The notes under the pieces are model-generated. The model was not told where the DNA came from and did not search any database. It worked only from the letters and a program-made list of their open reading frames with translations. The position numbers were made by a program, and so were the translations under genes. Below, in pieces: positions 56,208 through 64,000 of a stretch of DNA of 64,000 nucleotides (position 1 is its first letter; each line of letters opens with the position of its first letter). This stretch comes from Polaromonas sp. Lineage in GTDB: Bacteria > Pseudomonadota > Gammaproteobacteria > Burkholderiales > Burkholderiaceae_C. The stretch lies in assembly GCF_012927485.1 (NCBI RefSeq), contig NZ_JABBPC010000018.1, positions 36,648-100,647 on the forward strand. The letters run 5' to 3'.

Positions 56208-57656
56208 ATGCCAAGAGCGTTCACCGTGAACGGCTTGTTAGCCCTCATGCTTGCCAGTTTCGCCAGCTCTGCGGTGCAAGCGCAACCCGAAGCCGCTTTT
56301 CCCGAGGCCAATGTCGCTGCGGCCTGGCGTGCCAGCTCGCGCTTGGGTTATGCACCTACCGCAGCATCTGCACAAGCGGCGGAGGCCGCGCCTCGCGCCT
56401 GGGCGCTGGAGCAAATTGACGCCGCTTATGCCGCCAGCCAGCGCCCGCCCAACCTGCCCGCCGAAGTGGCACGCATTAACGAGCCGCTGAACGACATTGT
56501 TCATGACTTTCAAACGGAGCGTGAAGCGCGCAAGATAATGCGCGAGCAAGCCAAGCCCTTACCGGCGGGCGCGCCACCTACACCCCCCGAAGTAGCGGGC
56601 CACGAGAATTTCAGCCGCGAGATGGCGCAAAGCGCTGCCGCATGGCGACTGATGGCCTGCAGTGACCCGGCCCTGGAAAACCCATTGCTGGCTCGCATGA
56701 CCGAGTTTTGGTCCAACCATCTCAACGTGTTCGTCGGCAAAGGCGCGGTGCGCCCGTTTGTAGGTCACTATGCGATCAACGCGATTCGTGCCCATGCGCT
56801 CGGCCGGTTTGAAGACTTGTTGCTGGCCAGCGCCCAGCACCCGGCCATGCTTTTTTATCTGGACCAGGCGCAAAGCAATAACCGTGGGCTAAATGAAAAT
56901 TATGCCCGTGAGGTGATGGAGCTGCACACTTTGGGGGTCAACGGTGGCTACACGCAAAACGATGTGCATGAGCTGGCTCGTATTCTCACAGGATGGACAG
57001 TGAACCTGAAAGGGGGCGAGGGCTTTCGTTTTGCCGAGCGCTTGCACGACAAGGACAGCAAGACCTTGCTGGGTCATTCCTATGCTAATCAAGGCATCCT
57101 GGAAGGCGAGGAGGCGCTCCGGTTTTTGGCGCGTCAACCGGCTACAGCCCACCGAGTGTCTTTGCGCCTAGCCAGCTTTTTTGTAGCAGACAAACCTTCG
57201 CCCGCACTCGTGGATCGATTGAGCAAGACCTTTTTGTCGAGCCGGGGCGACATTCGCGCCGTGATGCGTAAGTTGGTCGAGTCTCCCGAATTCTGGGCGG
57301 CGGATAGCCGGCTATTTAAAACGCCGCTGGACTATGCCTGCTCTGTACTTACGGCAGCCGGCGGTGTGAAAGATCGCCGTGATGTCGTGCAGAGCCTAGG
57401 CTTTTTGGCGCAAGCGGGCCAGCCCATGAACGGGTGGCAAACGCCCGACGGCTACCCAACTGATGCCACCACCTGGCTCGCCCCGGAGGCATTGACCCGC
57501 CGGGCAGACTATGCATTGGGCATGGCTCAGCGGATGTCCGAGCCCGCGTACCTAAACGCTTTTTTAAGTGGCGCAACCCAACAGCGCATCGCCCGGGAAC
57601 CGGCTCAGCTGCGCACCGGTCTGATGCTGGCCAGCCCTGATTTCATGCGCAAGTAA
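56208..57656 (+). CDS. DUF1800 secreted protein
   Basis: A 482-residue protein with an N-terminal signal peptide (ending near SSAVQAQP) and the DUF1800 hallmark NYAREVMELHTLGVNGGYTQ plus DVHELARILTGWT. The ATG at 56208 is six bases after AGGAG and preferred over the ATG at 56202. DUF1800 proteins are almost always encoded with a DUF1501 partner, as here (20-base gap). Their role is unproven; extracellular or periplasmic function is suggested by the signals. Confidence 0.9.
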   Translation: MPRAFTVNGLLALMLASFASSAVQAQPEAAFPEANVAAAWRASSRLGYAPTAASAQAAEAAPRAWALEQIDAAYAASQRPPNLPAEVARINEPLNDIVHDFQTEREARKIMREQAKPLPAGAPPTPPEVAGHENFSREMAQSAAAWRLMACSDPALENPLLARMTEFWSNHLNVFVGKGAVRPFVGHYAINAIRAHALGRFEDLLLASAQHPAMLFYLDQAQSNNRGLNENYAREVMELHTLGVNGGYTQNDVHELARILTGWTVNLKGGEGFRFAERLHDKDSKTLLGHSYANQGILEGEEALRFLARQPATAHRVSLRLASFFVADKPSPALVDRLSKTFLSSRGDIRAVMRKLVESPEFWAADSRLFKTPLDYACSVLTAAGGVKDRRDVVQSLGFLAQAGQPMNGWQTPDGYPTDATTWLAPEALTRRADYALGMAQRMSEPAYLNAFLSGATQQRIAREPAQLRTGLMLASPDFMRK

Positions 57657-57676
57657 ATCCGCACCAAGGTACCGCT

Positions 57677-59092
57677 ATGAATTTAATCACGCCTCCAAAT
57701 CTACCTCGTCTCTCTCTGATGCGCCGCCGTAGTGTGTTGGGTTTAGGCGCTTTGTCTGCACTGTCCCTTTCAGCAGTCAACCACCGGGTCTGGGCTCAGG
57801 CATTGCCACCCGGTGTTGCTGCCAGATCTGCACTGGACAGCGGGCGACTGGTCGTCGTTTTTTTGCGCGGCGCGTATGACGGTCTGTCGGCATTTGCGCC
57901 TTACGCCGACCGCGACTATTACGCCAACCGCCCTAATATTGCCATCGCAGCGCCTGACGGTAGCGACCAGACGTCCATCCGCCTAGACAACACCTTTGCC
58001 CTACATCCTGCCCTAAGCCCGTTGCTGCCGTTGTGGCGACAGGGCGTGTTCAGTTTTGTTCCGGCCGCTGGCCTTCCATCACCCAACCGGTCGCACTTTG
58101 ATGCGCAGTATCAGATGGAAATTGCGCAAACGGGCAAGAGCAGCAGCGCGCCCGGTTGGCTGAACAACCTAGCGGGGCTGCGCGTCCCCGTGGCAGGCAA
58201 TCCACCCAGCCCGGCCGCACTGGGTGTGGGTGAAGCCAATCCTGCAATCCTCGGAGGACCAGCGCCGGTGAAGCTTATTCCGCGGGGTCAGGCGGCAGAG
58301 CGTACGGGTGTGTTGGCCAACGACAAAACTCGCCAAGCCCTGCTGGACTTGTATGCCGGCAATGATCCGGTGAGCGAAGCCTTTCGTCAAGGCGCAGGCA
58401 GCCGGATGCAGAGCGCTCAAGAACTCAGTATCGAAAAATCTGCTGACTACGGACGACGCGAACTGGCTGCCCGTGAAGGCAAGCGCATGGCGGACAGCCG
58501 TCTCGACCGCGACGGAACGCCGGCTAATGCACAAGCTCAATCAGCGCAAATGCTGGCTGCCAGCAATGGTGCGGCTGACCCGGTGGGTCTTCAACTCGAT
58601 GCGCAACACCTCGGCACCTTGATGCGAAACGACCGTGGTTTGCGCCTTGGATTTTTGTCGGCGGGCGGCTGGGATACGCACGCCAATCAGGGGGCGATGG
58701 CCGGGCAATTGGCCAACAATCTGGGCAATCTAGCGCGCGGTATCGCTCAATTGCGTCAGGACTTTTCCGAGCCCGGCGACGTGATTGTGGTGATGAGCGA
58801 ATTCGGTCGGACTGCTTCCGAAAACGGCACGCGTGGCACCGACCATGGATTTGGCAACGCTTTATGGCTCATTGGTAACCGGGTCGCCGGCGGCCGATGG
58901 CATGGTCAGTGGACAGGTCTGAGCCGCGCCAATCTCAATGAGAACCGCGATCTGCCCGCCCATCACGACTACCGCGCTGTGTTGGCCCAAGTGTTGCGCG
59001 GCACCTTTGCCTTGAGCGATTCGCAGCTGGCCAGGGCTTTGCCCAATACCAATTGGGACCGTCAACTGGACGGGTTGCTAAAAAGGGCCTGA
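57677..59092 (+). CDS. DUF1501 secreted protein with Tat-like signal
   Basis: A 471-residue protein related to sulfatase/alkaline-phosphatase-like DUF1501. The N-terminus has MRRRSVLGLGALSALSLSAV, a twin-arginine-type signal that suggests folded export. Core blocks are LVVVFLRGAYDGLSAFAPY, SGGWDTH-like LSAGGWDTHANQGAMAG and VIVVMSEFGRTASENGTRGTDHG, all typical. It is the second gene of the DUF1800-DUF1501 pair. Its metal-ligand-like Asp/His residues suggest a hydrolase fold, but no substrate is known. Confidence 0.9.
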   Translation: MNLITPPNLPRLSLMRRRSVLGLGALSALSLSAVNHRVWAQALPPGVAARSALDSGRLVVVFLRGAYDGLSAFAPYADRDYYANRPNIAIAAPDGSDQTSIRLDNTFALHPALSPLLPLWRQGVFSFVPAAGLPSPNRSHFDAQYQMEIAQTGKSSSAPGWLNNLAGLRVPVAGNPPSPAALGVGEANPAILGGPAPVKLIPRGQAAERTGVLANDKTRQALLDLYAGNDPVSEAFRQGAGSRMQSAQELSIEKSADYGRRELAAREGKRMADSRLDRDGTPANAQAQSAQMLAASNGAADPVGLQLDAQHLGTLMRNDRGLRLGFLSAGGWDTHANQGAMAGQLANNLGNLARGIAQLRQDFSEPGDVIVVMSEFGRTASENGTRGTDHGFGNALWLIGNRVAGGRWHGQWTGLSRANLNENRDLPAHHDYRAVLAQVLRGTFALSDSQLARALPNTNWDRQLDGLLKRA

Positions 59093-59093
59093 A

Positions 59094-59131
59094 GTCTTGA
59101 AGACCGACGGAGAGTTTTCGGTCGTCAAGAC
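59094..59131. repeat. Long inverted repeat between convergent genes
   Basis: GTCTTGAAGACCGA (59094-59107) pairs with TCGGTCGTCAAGAC (59118-59131) with a single mismatch and a 10-base loop. It starts 2 bases after the DUF1501 stop and ends 20 bases before the lspA stop. There is no strong T-run on either side, so it may protect mRNA ends or act as a Rho-assisted bidirectional terminator. Confidence 0.6.
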
Positions 59132-59151
59132 GTGAGGGTGCGGCCCTGTCG

Positions 59152-59652
59152 CTACTTTGCCCTTCGGACGCGACGCAACTCGTCCAGGACCAGGCAAATC
59201 GCCCCGAGGGTGATGGCGCTGTCAGCCAGATTGAAAGCCGGGAAATGCCAGTTGGCATAGTGGAAATCGAGAAAGTCGACGACGTAGCTGTGCAGAATGC
59301 GGTCAACCACGTTGCCCACTGCTCCGGCCAGAATGCAAGCCATTGCAAATGAAAATAGTTTTTGACCGGCATGGGACTTGAGCATCCACACGATGAAGAG
59401 AGCCGCCGCCACCCCGATGGCGGTAAAGAACCAGCGCTGCCAACCCGACGCCGACGCCAGGAATGAAAAGGCAGCCCCGACGTTGTGGAACCGCACGACG
59501 TTGAAGAAACTTGTCACGTAGGTCGCGTCGCCCAATTGGTAGTAGCCCAGTATCAACACTTTTGTGAACTGGTCTGCAATCAACAGGATCAACGCCAGAC
59601 CCAGCCAGGGCAGCATGCTGTTCGAATTTTTTTTGAAGGTCGTTTTGGCCAT
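59152..59652 (-). CDS. lspA: Lipoprotein signal peptidase II
   Basis: A 166-residue inner-membrane aspartyl protease with four helices that cleaves prolipoprotein signal peptides. The catalytic aspartates are Asp126 in [10 protein letters not shown] and Asp144 in [10 protein letters not shown]; the GNVVDRI motif is also conserved. It overlaps the ileS stop by one base, in the classical ribF-ileS-lspA order. The putative lipoprotein at 53032 would be a substrate. Confidence 0.97.
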   Translation of the reverse strand: MAKTTFKKNSNSMLPWLGLALILLIADQFTKVLILGYYQLGDATYVTSFFNVVRFHNVGAAFSFLASASGWQRWFFTAIGVAAALFIVWMLKSHAGQKLFSFAMACILAGAVGNVVDRILHSYVVDFLDFHYANWHFPAFNLADSAITLGAICLVLDELRRVRRAK

Positions 59653-62483
59653 TATGCAAATTTCCTGTTTTCACCCGCGCCATACAAATTACTGCTGCAG
59701 CGGCTACAAATCGTGGGGTGCGCAGGGTCACTACCCACCTCTTCGCGGTAATGCCAGCAACGCTCGCATTTGGCGGAAAGGCTGGCACCCACGCTTGACT
59801 GCAAAGCACTGCCAGCTATTAAGTCAATAGCGGAGGTGATGAAAACAAATTTCAGATCGTCGCCCAGAGTGGACAGCAAGGCGTAGTCTTCGGGCGGCAC
59901 GGTCAACGTCACGTTAGCCTGCAAGGACGAGCCTACCTTGCCATCAGCACGCAGGGCTTCGATGTCTTTATTGACAACATCGCGGATTTCGCGGATGCGC
60001 GACCACTTGGCCAGCAACGCTTCGTTGGGGAGCGGAAGCTCGGCATAGGTTTCTAGAAAGATGGATTCGGAATGGCCGAAAATTTTCCAGGCCTCTTCCG
60101 CCGTGAAGCTCAAAAACGGCGCCATCCAGCGCAGCATGGCATGGGTGATTTGCCACAGGGCCGTTTGAGCGCTGCGGCGTGCCAGTGACTTGGCACCGGT
60201 GGTGTAGAGCCGGTCTTTCAGGATATCGAGATAGAAGGCACCGAGGTCTTCGCTGCAATAGATCTGCAGCTTGGAAACCACCGGATGGAACTCGTACACC
60301 TCATAGTGCGCGAGGATGTCGCCCTGCAACTGCGCTGCACGACTCAGGGCGTAGCGGTCAATCTCCAGCAGGTCGTCAAACGGCACGGCGTCTTTTACGG
60401 GGTCGAAGTCGCTCACGTTGGCCATCAAAAAGCGAAGCGTGTTGCGAATGCGGCGGTAGGCGTCCACCACACGGGCCAGGATTTTGTCGTCGATGCCCAA
60501 GTCGCCCGAATAATCGGTCGAGGCGCACCAAAGGCGGATGATTTCGGCCCCGAGTTTGTCACTGACTTCCTGCGGCGCCACCACGTTACCCTCGCTCTTG
60601 CTCATCTTGCGGCCCTTGCCGTCCACGGTGAAACCATGGGTCAGCAGGCCCTTGTAGGGCGCACGGTCATACATTGCACAGGCCGTCAGCAAAGACGAGT
60701 GAAACCAGCCGCGATGCTGGTCATGGCCTTCCAGATACAGATCCGCCGGCCAGGTCGATTGCGCCGCATGACTGTGCCTCAGCACATGGTCGTGCGTGGT
60801 GCCTGAATCAAACCACACGTCGAGAATATCGGTGCTCTTGATGTAATCCGGGGCGTCGGCACCAATCAACGATTCGGCACTCGCCTTGCTCCAGGCCTCA
60901 ACCCCGCCGAGCTCCACCATGTTGGCCGCCTGATCCATGATTTCCATGGTGCGCGGGTGCAATTCGCCGCTAGCGTTGTGAATAAAAAAGGGCAGTGGCA
61001 CGCCCCAGTTGCGCTGCCGGCTGATGCACCAGTCGGGCCGGCCGGCGATCATGCCTTGCAGCCGAGTCTTTCCATTCTGGGGATAAAAGCGGGTTTCTTC
61101 GATGGCGTCCAAAGCCAATCGGCGCAGCGTCTTGGTGGCCTTGGTTTTAGGAAATACGCCCTGAGTCCCGGAGGTTTCTTCGTCCATGCGGATGAACCAC
61201 TGGGCCGCTGCGCGGTAAATCACCGGTGTCTTATGACGCCAGCAATGCGGGTAACTGTGAACGATGTTTTCGGTCGCAAACAGCCGCCCGTGCTGTCGCA
61301 GCGTCTCAATAACGAGTGGCGCAGCTTTCCAGATATTGAGCCCACCAAAGAGAGGCAAGTCGTCGACATATCGACCATTTCCCTGCACCGGATTCAGGAT
61401 GTCGTCATAGGCCATGCCATGGGCTACACAGGAGTTAAAGTCTTCCACCCCATAGGCCGGCGAAGAATGCACCAGGCCCGTGCCGTCTTCAGCAGTGGCG
61501 TAGTCGGCTAGAAACACCGGGCTCAAGCGCCGGTAACCGGCATCCACGTCATAGAGCGGGTGCATGAAATTAACTAGCGCCAAGTTTTTACCTGGTGTGG
61601 TCGCCAGCACCGAGCCCGTGAGCTGGTAGCGCTCCAGGCACTTGTCGACCAGTACGGCCGCGAGCACCAGCAGGCCGCGTTCCGTGTCCACCAGCGCGTA
61701 CTCAAGTTCGGGGTTGAGGTTAAGCGCCTGATTGGCTGGAATGGTCCACGCGGTGGTGGTCCAGATGACCGCGAAGGCGTCTTTGCCGAGGCTGCTTAAG
61801 CCAAAGGCGGCCGCCAGTTTTTCGGGTTCGGCACATTTGAAGCCGACGTCCAGCGTTTGCGATTTTTTGTCAGCGTATTCGATTTCAAACTCGGCCAGCG
61901 ATGAACCGCAATCGAAACACCAATACACGGGCTTGAGGCCGCGGTACACAAAGCCGCGTTCCATGATGCGTTTGAGCGCGCGGATTTCGTTGGCTTCATT
62001 GCCGAAATCCATGGTGCGATATGGATTGTCCCATTCGCCCAGGACTCCCAGGCGTTTGAAGTCGGCCATTTGACCGGCGATTTGCTCGGTGGCAAAGGCA
62101 CGACTTTTAGCCTGCACTTCATCGCGCGGCAGGCTGCGTCCGTGCAGTTTCTCAATGGCGTTTTCAATCGGCAGGCCATGGCAGTCCCAGCCCGGCACAT
62201 AGACAGCATCCAGTCCTTTGAGTTGGCGCGCCTTGACGACCATGTCTTTCAGGATTTTGTTAACGGCGTGGCCGATGTGGATCTTGCCATTGGCGTAAGG
62301 CGGTCCATCGTGCAGTACAAACTTCACCGCGCCGCTTCGCGCGTCGCGCAGTTTTTTGTAGAGGCCCTTGTCCTCCCACTCCTTGACCCAGCCCGCCTCT
62401 CGTTTGGGCAGGTCGCCGCGCATGGGAAAGGGGGTATCCGGCAGGTTCAGGGTGCTACGGTAGTCGGTTTTATGGTCAGACAT
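59652..62483 (-). CDS. ileS: Isoleucyl-tRNA synthetase
   Basis: A 943-residue class I aminoacyl-tRNA synthetase. The HIGH motif is at 69-72 ([18 protein letters not shown]) and KMSKS at 626-630 ([12 protein letters not shown]), with the editing domain between and a C-terminal zinc ribbon [12 protein letters not shown]...CSRCSSNL. It is the bacterial type 1 enzyme with the C-terminal zinc domain. It overlaps lspA by one base. Confidence 0.98.
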   Translation of the reverse strand: MSDHKTDYRSTLNLPDTPFPMRGDLPKREAGWVKEWEDKGLYKKLRDARSGAVKFVLHDGPPYANGKIHIGHAVNKILKDMVVKARQLKGLDAVYVPGWDCHGLPIENAIEKLHGRSLPRDEVQAKSRAFATEQIAGQMADFKRLGVLGEWDNPYRTMDFGNEANEIRALKRIMERGFVYRGLKPVYWCFDCGSSLAEFEIEYADKKSQTLDVGFKCAEPEKLAAAFGLSSLGKDAFAVIWTTTAWTIPANQALNLNPELEYALVDTERGLLVLAAVLVDKCLERYQLTGSVLATTPGKNLALVNFMHPLYDVDAGYRRLSPVFLADYATAEDGTGLVHSSPAYGVEDFNSCVAHGMAYDDILNPVQGNGRYVDDLPLFGGLNIWKAAPLVIETLRQHGRLFATENIVHSYPHCWRHKTPVIYRAAAQWFIRMDEETSGTQGVFPKTKATKTLRRLALDAIEETRFYPQNGKTRLQGMIAGRPDWCISRQRNWGVPLPFFIHNASGELHPRTMEIMDQAANMVELGGVEAWSKASAESLIGADAPDYIKSTDILDVWFDSGTTHDHVLRHSHAAQSTWPADLYLEGHDQHRGWFHSSLLTACAMYDRAPYKGLLTHGFTVDGKGRKMSKSEGNVVAPQEVSDKLGAEIIRLWCASTDYSGDLGIDDKILARVVDAYRRIRNTLRFLMANVSDFDPVKDAVPFDDLLEIDRYALSRAAQLQGDILAHYEVYEFHPVVSKLQIYCSEDLGAFYLDILKDRLYTTGAKSLARRSAQTALWQITHAMLRWMAPFLSFTAEEAWKIFGHSESIFLETYAELPLPNEALLAKWSRIREIRDVVNKDIEALRADGKVGSSLQANVTLTVPPEDYALLSTLGDDLKFVFITSAIDLIAGSALQSSVGASLSAKCERCWHYREEVGSDPAHPTICSRCSSNLYGAGENRKFA

Positions 62484-62608
62484 GAGATGCTTTGAGGGGA
62501 CGCTTGTGTTGGAGGCCTCGAAGAAGCGAAGCCAAAAAAAAATTTGGAGGGAATGAAATCGTTCACCAAGGGGGTTGAGCGAGGACTGACGCCAGTTGGC
62601 CAGATCTT

Positions 62609-63643
62609 CTAAATTCGGTCCCGGGTGGTTTGACGGCTGGTCTCTGCGTGCAGGGGGGCCTGCACGGTCTGCGGAGCCTGGGCAAAAAAAGCCCGTGCGT
62701 CGTCGCAGTCCTTGGTAATGCCCGTTTTCAGGCTGTTTAAACCGTCGTATTTCAGTTCGTCGTGCAATTTGTGTAGCAGTTCCACCCGAATAATTTTACC
62801 GTACGCCCCTTCCGGGCCCAGGCTGGCGGGCCATTCAAGGCAATGAGTCTCGAGCAACACGCGCCCACCGTTGACGTCGTCCGGGTCGAGCGAGGGCCGA
62901 ATTCCCAGATTGGCCACCCCGGGAAGCGAGTGTGTGGACAGGCCATGCACCTGCACGGCAAAAATCCCGCTGGCCGCCGGATTCCAGTGAGAAAACCGCA
63001 AATTGAGAGTCCGAAAACCCAGATCGCGACCCAATTTTCGACCGTGGACCACATGGCCGGAGATGCTGTAGGGCCGACCCAGCAGGCCCCCCATCCGTTC
63101 CATGTCGCCTTGCGCCAAGGCTTCGCGCACCGTAGAACTGGAGACACGGGTGCCGTGCACTTCGTAGCTGTTCATGCGGGCAACATCAAAATTCTGGCGT
63201 TCGCCTACCGCATCCAGCATCGCGTAATCGCCTGCGCGCTTCGCACCAAAACGGAAATCATCGCCCACCAGCACGTACTTGGCCTTCAGGCCGCGCACCA
63301 GAACGTCCCGAATAAAGGCCTCGGGCGGTACCGCTGCCAACTGCGCATTGAAGGTCAGGACCACGCACTGGTCGATGCCGCACCGCGCCAACTCGGTCAG
63401 CTTGTCGCGCAGCGTGGCAATGCGCGCCGGTGCCAGTTCGGGTTTGCGGGCGACGGCCGCGAAGTAGTCACGCGGATGCGGTTCAAAGGTCATCACGCAA
63501 CTGGGCACGCCACGGTGCTGCGCCTCGCTTCTTAGCAGCGCCAGCATGGCCTGATGCCCGCGGTGCACGCCATCAAAATTGCCAATGGTCAGCGCGCAAT
63601 TCGGCGCCAGTTGAGGATGAAGGTAGCCGCGAAAAACTTTCAT
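62609..63643 (-). CDS. ribF: Bifunctional riboflavin kinase/FMN adenylyltransferase
   Basis: A 344-residue bifunctional enzyme that makes FMN and FAD. The N-terminal nucleotidyltransferase begins [17 protein letters not shown] (20-36) and the C-terminal riboflavin kinase includes [25 protein letters not shown] 30-residue Ala/Gln/Thr-rich C-terminal tail extends past the kinase. It is first in the ribF-ileS-lspA run, with a 125-base gap to ileS. Confidence 0.97.
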   Translation of the reverse strand: MKVFRGYLHPQLAPNCALTIGNFDGVHRGHQAMLALLRSEAQHRGVPSCVMTFEPHPRDYFAAVARKPELAPARIATLRDKLTELARCGIDQCVVLTFNAQLAAVPPEAFIRDVLVRGLKAKYVLVGDDFRFGAKRAGDYAMLDAVGERQNFDVARMNSYEVHGTRVSSSTVREALAQGDMERMGGLLGRPYSISGHVVHGRKLGRDLGFRTLNLRFSHWNPAASGIFAVQVHGLSTHSLPGVANLGIRPSLDPDDVNGGRVLLETHCLEWPASLGPEGAYGKIIRVELLHKLHDELKYDGLNSLKTGITKDCDDARAFFAQAPQTVQAPLHAETSRQTTRDRI

Positions 63644-63805
63644 AGGCCTAATTATCGTTTTTATAGCGACGGGTCTCGCTTGTGTGGGGCTTGAAGCCGG
63701 TTAATCGCGAATTTGCCCTGATTTGTCATGGCGCTTTGCTGATTTCACTGTATATTGTTTGGTGGGCAGTCTGATTCTGTGTTTCCATGTTCATGGAGGT
63801 TCGTC

Positions 63806-64000
63806 TTGAAGGTCTTAAAGCTCTCAGCCCAAGGATTGCCACAATCGTGGATCAGCCTTGAAGAGGCGGTGTCGCACTACGCGACCGATGAAGTGCGCTG
63901 GGAAATGGGCGCTCGAATTGCGATCTTTCACGGGGGTCATAATGCGATTACGGGCAACCAGTCCATCATCACGATCAACAGCATCATCGGCACCCGGGGC
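63806..64000 (+). CDS. Start of an HNH-endonuclease-like protein (partial, runs off right edge)
   Basis: An open frame beginning at a TTG at 63806, six bases after GGAGG, continues to the right edge (65 codons). The encoded start KVLKLSAQGLPQSWISLEEA, followed by YATDEVRWEMGARIAIFHGG, resembles, from memory, the N-terminal region of an HNH endonuclease conserved in Comamonadaceae, whose HNH motif comes later and lies outside the window. The function therefore cannot be confirmed here. Confidence 0.6.
   Translation, partial: MKVLKLSAQGLPQSWISLEEAVSHYATDEVRWEMGARIAIFHGGHNAITGNQSIITINSIIGTRG

Noticed and set aside
62500..62560. Poly-A run with a stem between ribF and ileS as a terminator
   Set aside because: On the minus strand the T-run precedes the stem instead of following it, so it does not fit an intrinsic terminator for ribF.

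Overview
The window looks like a chromosomal stretch of a betaproteobacterium of the order Burkholderiales, most likely a Comamonadaceae member in the Rhodoferax/Polaromonas range. This rests on gene order (yceD-rpmF-plsX-fabH...fabD-fabG-acpP-fabF-rpoE-rseAB-mucD-lepA-lepB-DUF4845-rnc-era-recO-pdxJ-acpS-nagZ; asd-fimV-truA-trpFBA-accD; ribF-ileS-lspA) and on protein sequences recalled from that family. No database search was run. There is no insertion sequence, integrase, tRNA, rRNA or CRISPR array that I can see. Coding density is high, with many 1-23 base overlaps between neighbouring genes.

Region by region. 1-8.3 kb: end of yceD, rpmF, then a fatty-acid synthesis cluster (plsX, fabH, fabD, fabG, acpP, fabF) interrupted between fabH and fabD by a sialidase-like BNR protein and an overlapping membrane protein. 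8.3-13 kb: the sigma-E envelope-stress operon with its anti-sigma pair and the periplasmic protease MucD. 13-13.5 kb: a 560-base noncoding stretch with an 11-base-period array of DnaA-box-like units and a strong orphan terminator. 13.5-21.9 kb: lepA-lepB-DUF4845-rnc-era-recO-pdxJ-acpS-nagZ, covering translation, secretion, RNA processing and cofactor synthesis. 21.9-33.7 kb (minus strand): YgjP-type metallopeptidase, lysS, a LON-domain protein, accD, trpA, trpB, trpF, truA, fimV, asd. 34-38.1 kb (minus strand): a four-gene cluster of a PDZ-less S1C protease, MoxR ATPase, DUF58 and a BatA-like VWA protein. 38.3-42.3 kb (minus strand): a complete polyamine-type ABC transporter.

42.4-54.9 kb is the more accessory part: a TatD nuclease, a family-6 DNA-deoxyinosine glycosylase and a spermidine-synthase-like protein in one overlapping unit; a solitary PilB/GspE ATPase; TctB-TctA without a TctC; two EamA permeases; and between them a rhombosortase module. 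The module consists of a rhombosortase, a subtilisin-type protease carrying a GlyGly-CTERM tail, and, upstream of the protease on the same strand, a small putative lipoprotein that resembles the protease's own inhibitor-I9-type propeptide. The rhombosortase and its presumed substrate converge and overlap by 63 bases, so the distal half of the sorting signal is antisense to the 3' end of the sorting enzyme. This module is the best candidate in the window for a little-described system. The rhombosortase/GlyGly-CTERM pairing itself is known. The free-standing propeptide-like lipoprotein is the part I do not recognise.

54.9-64 kb: a quinone oxidoreductase, a secreted DUF1800/DUF1501 pair, then lspA, ileS and ribF on the minus strand, and the start of an HNH-endonuclease-like gene running off the right edge.
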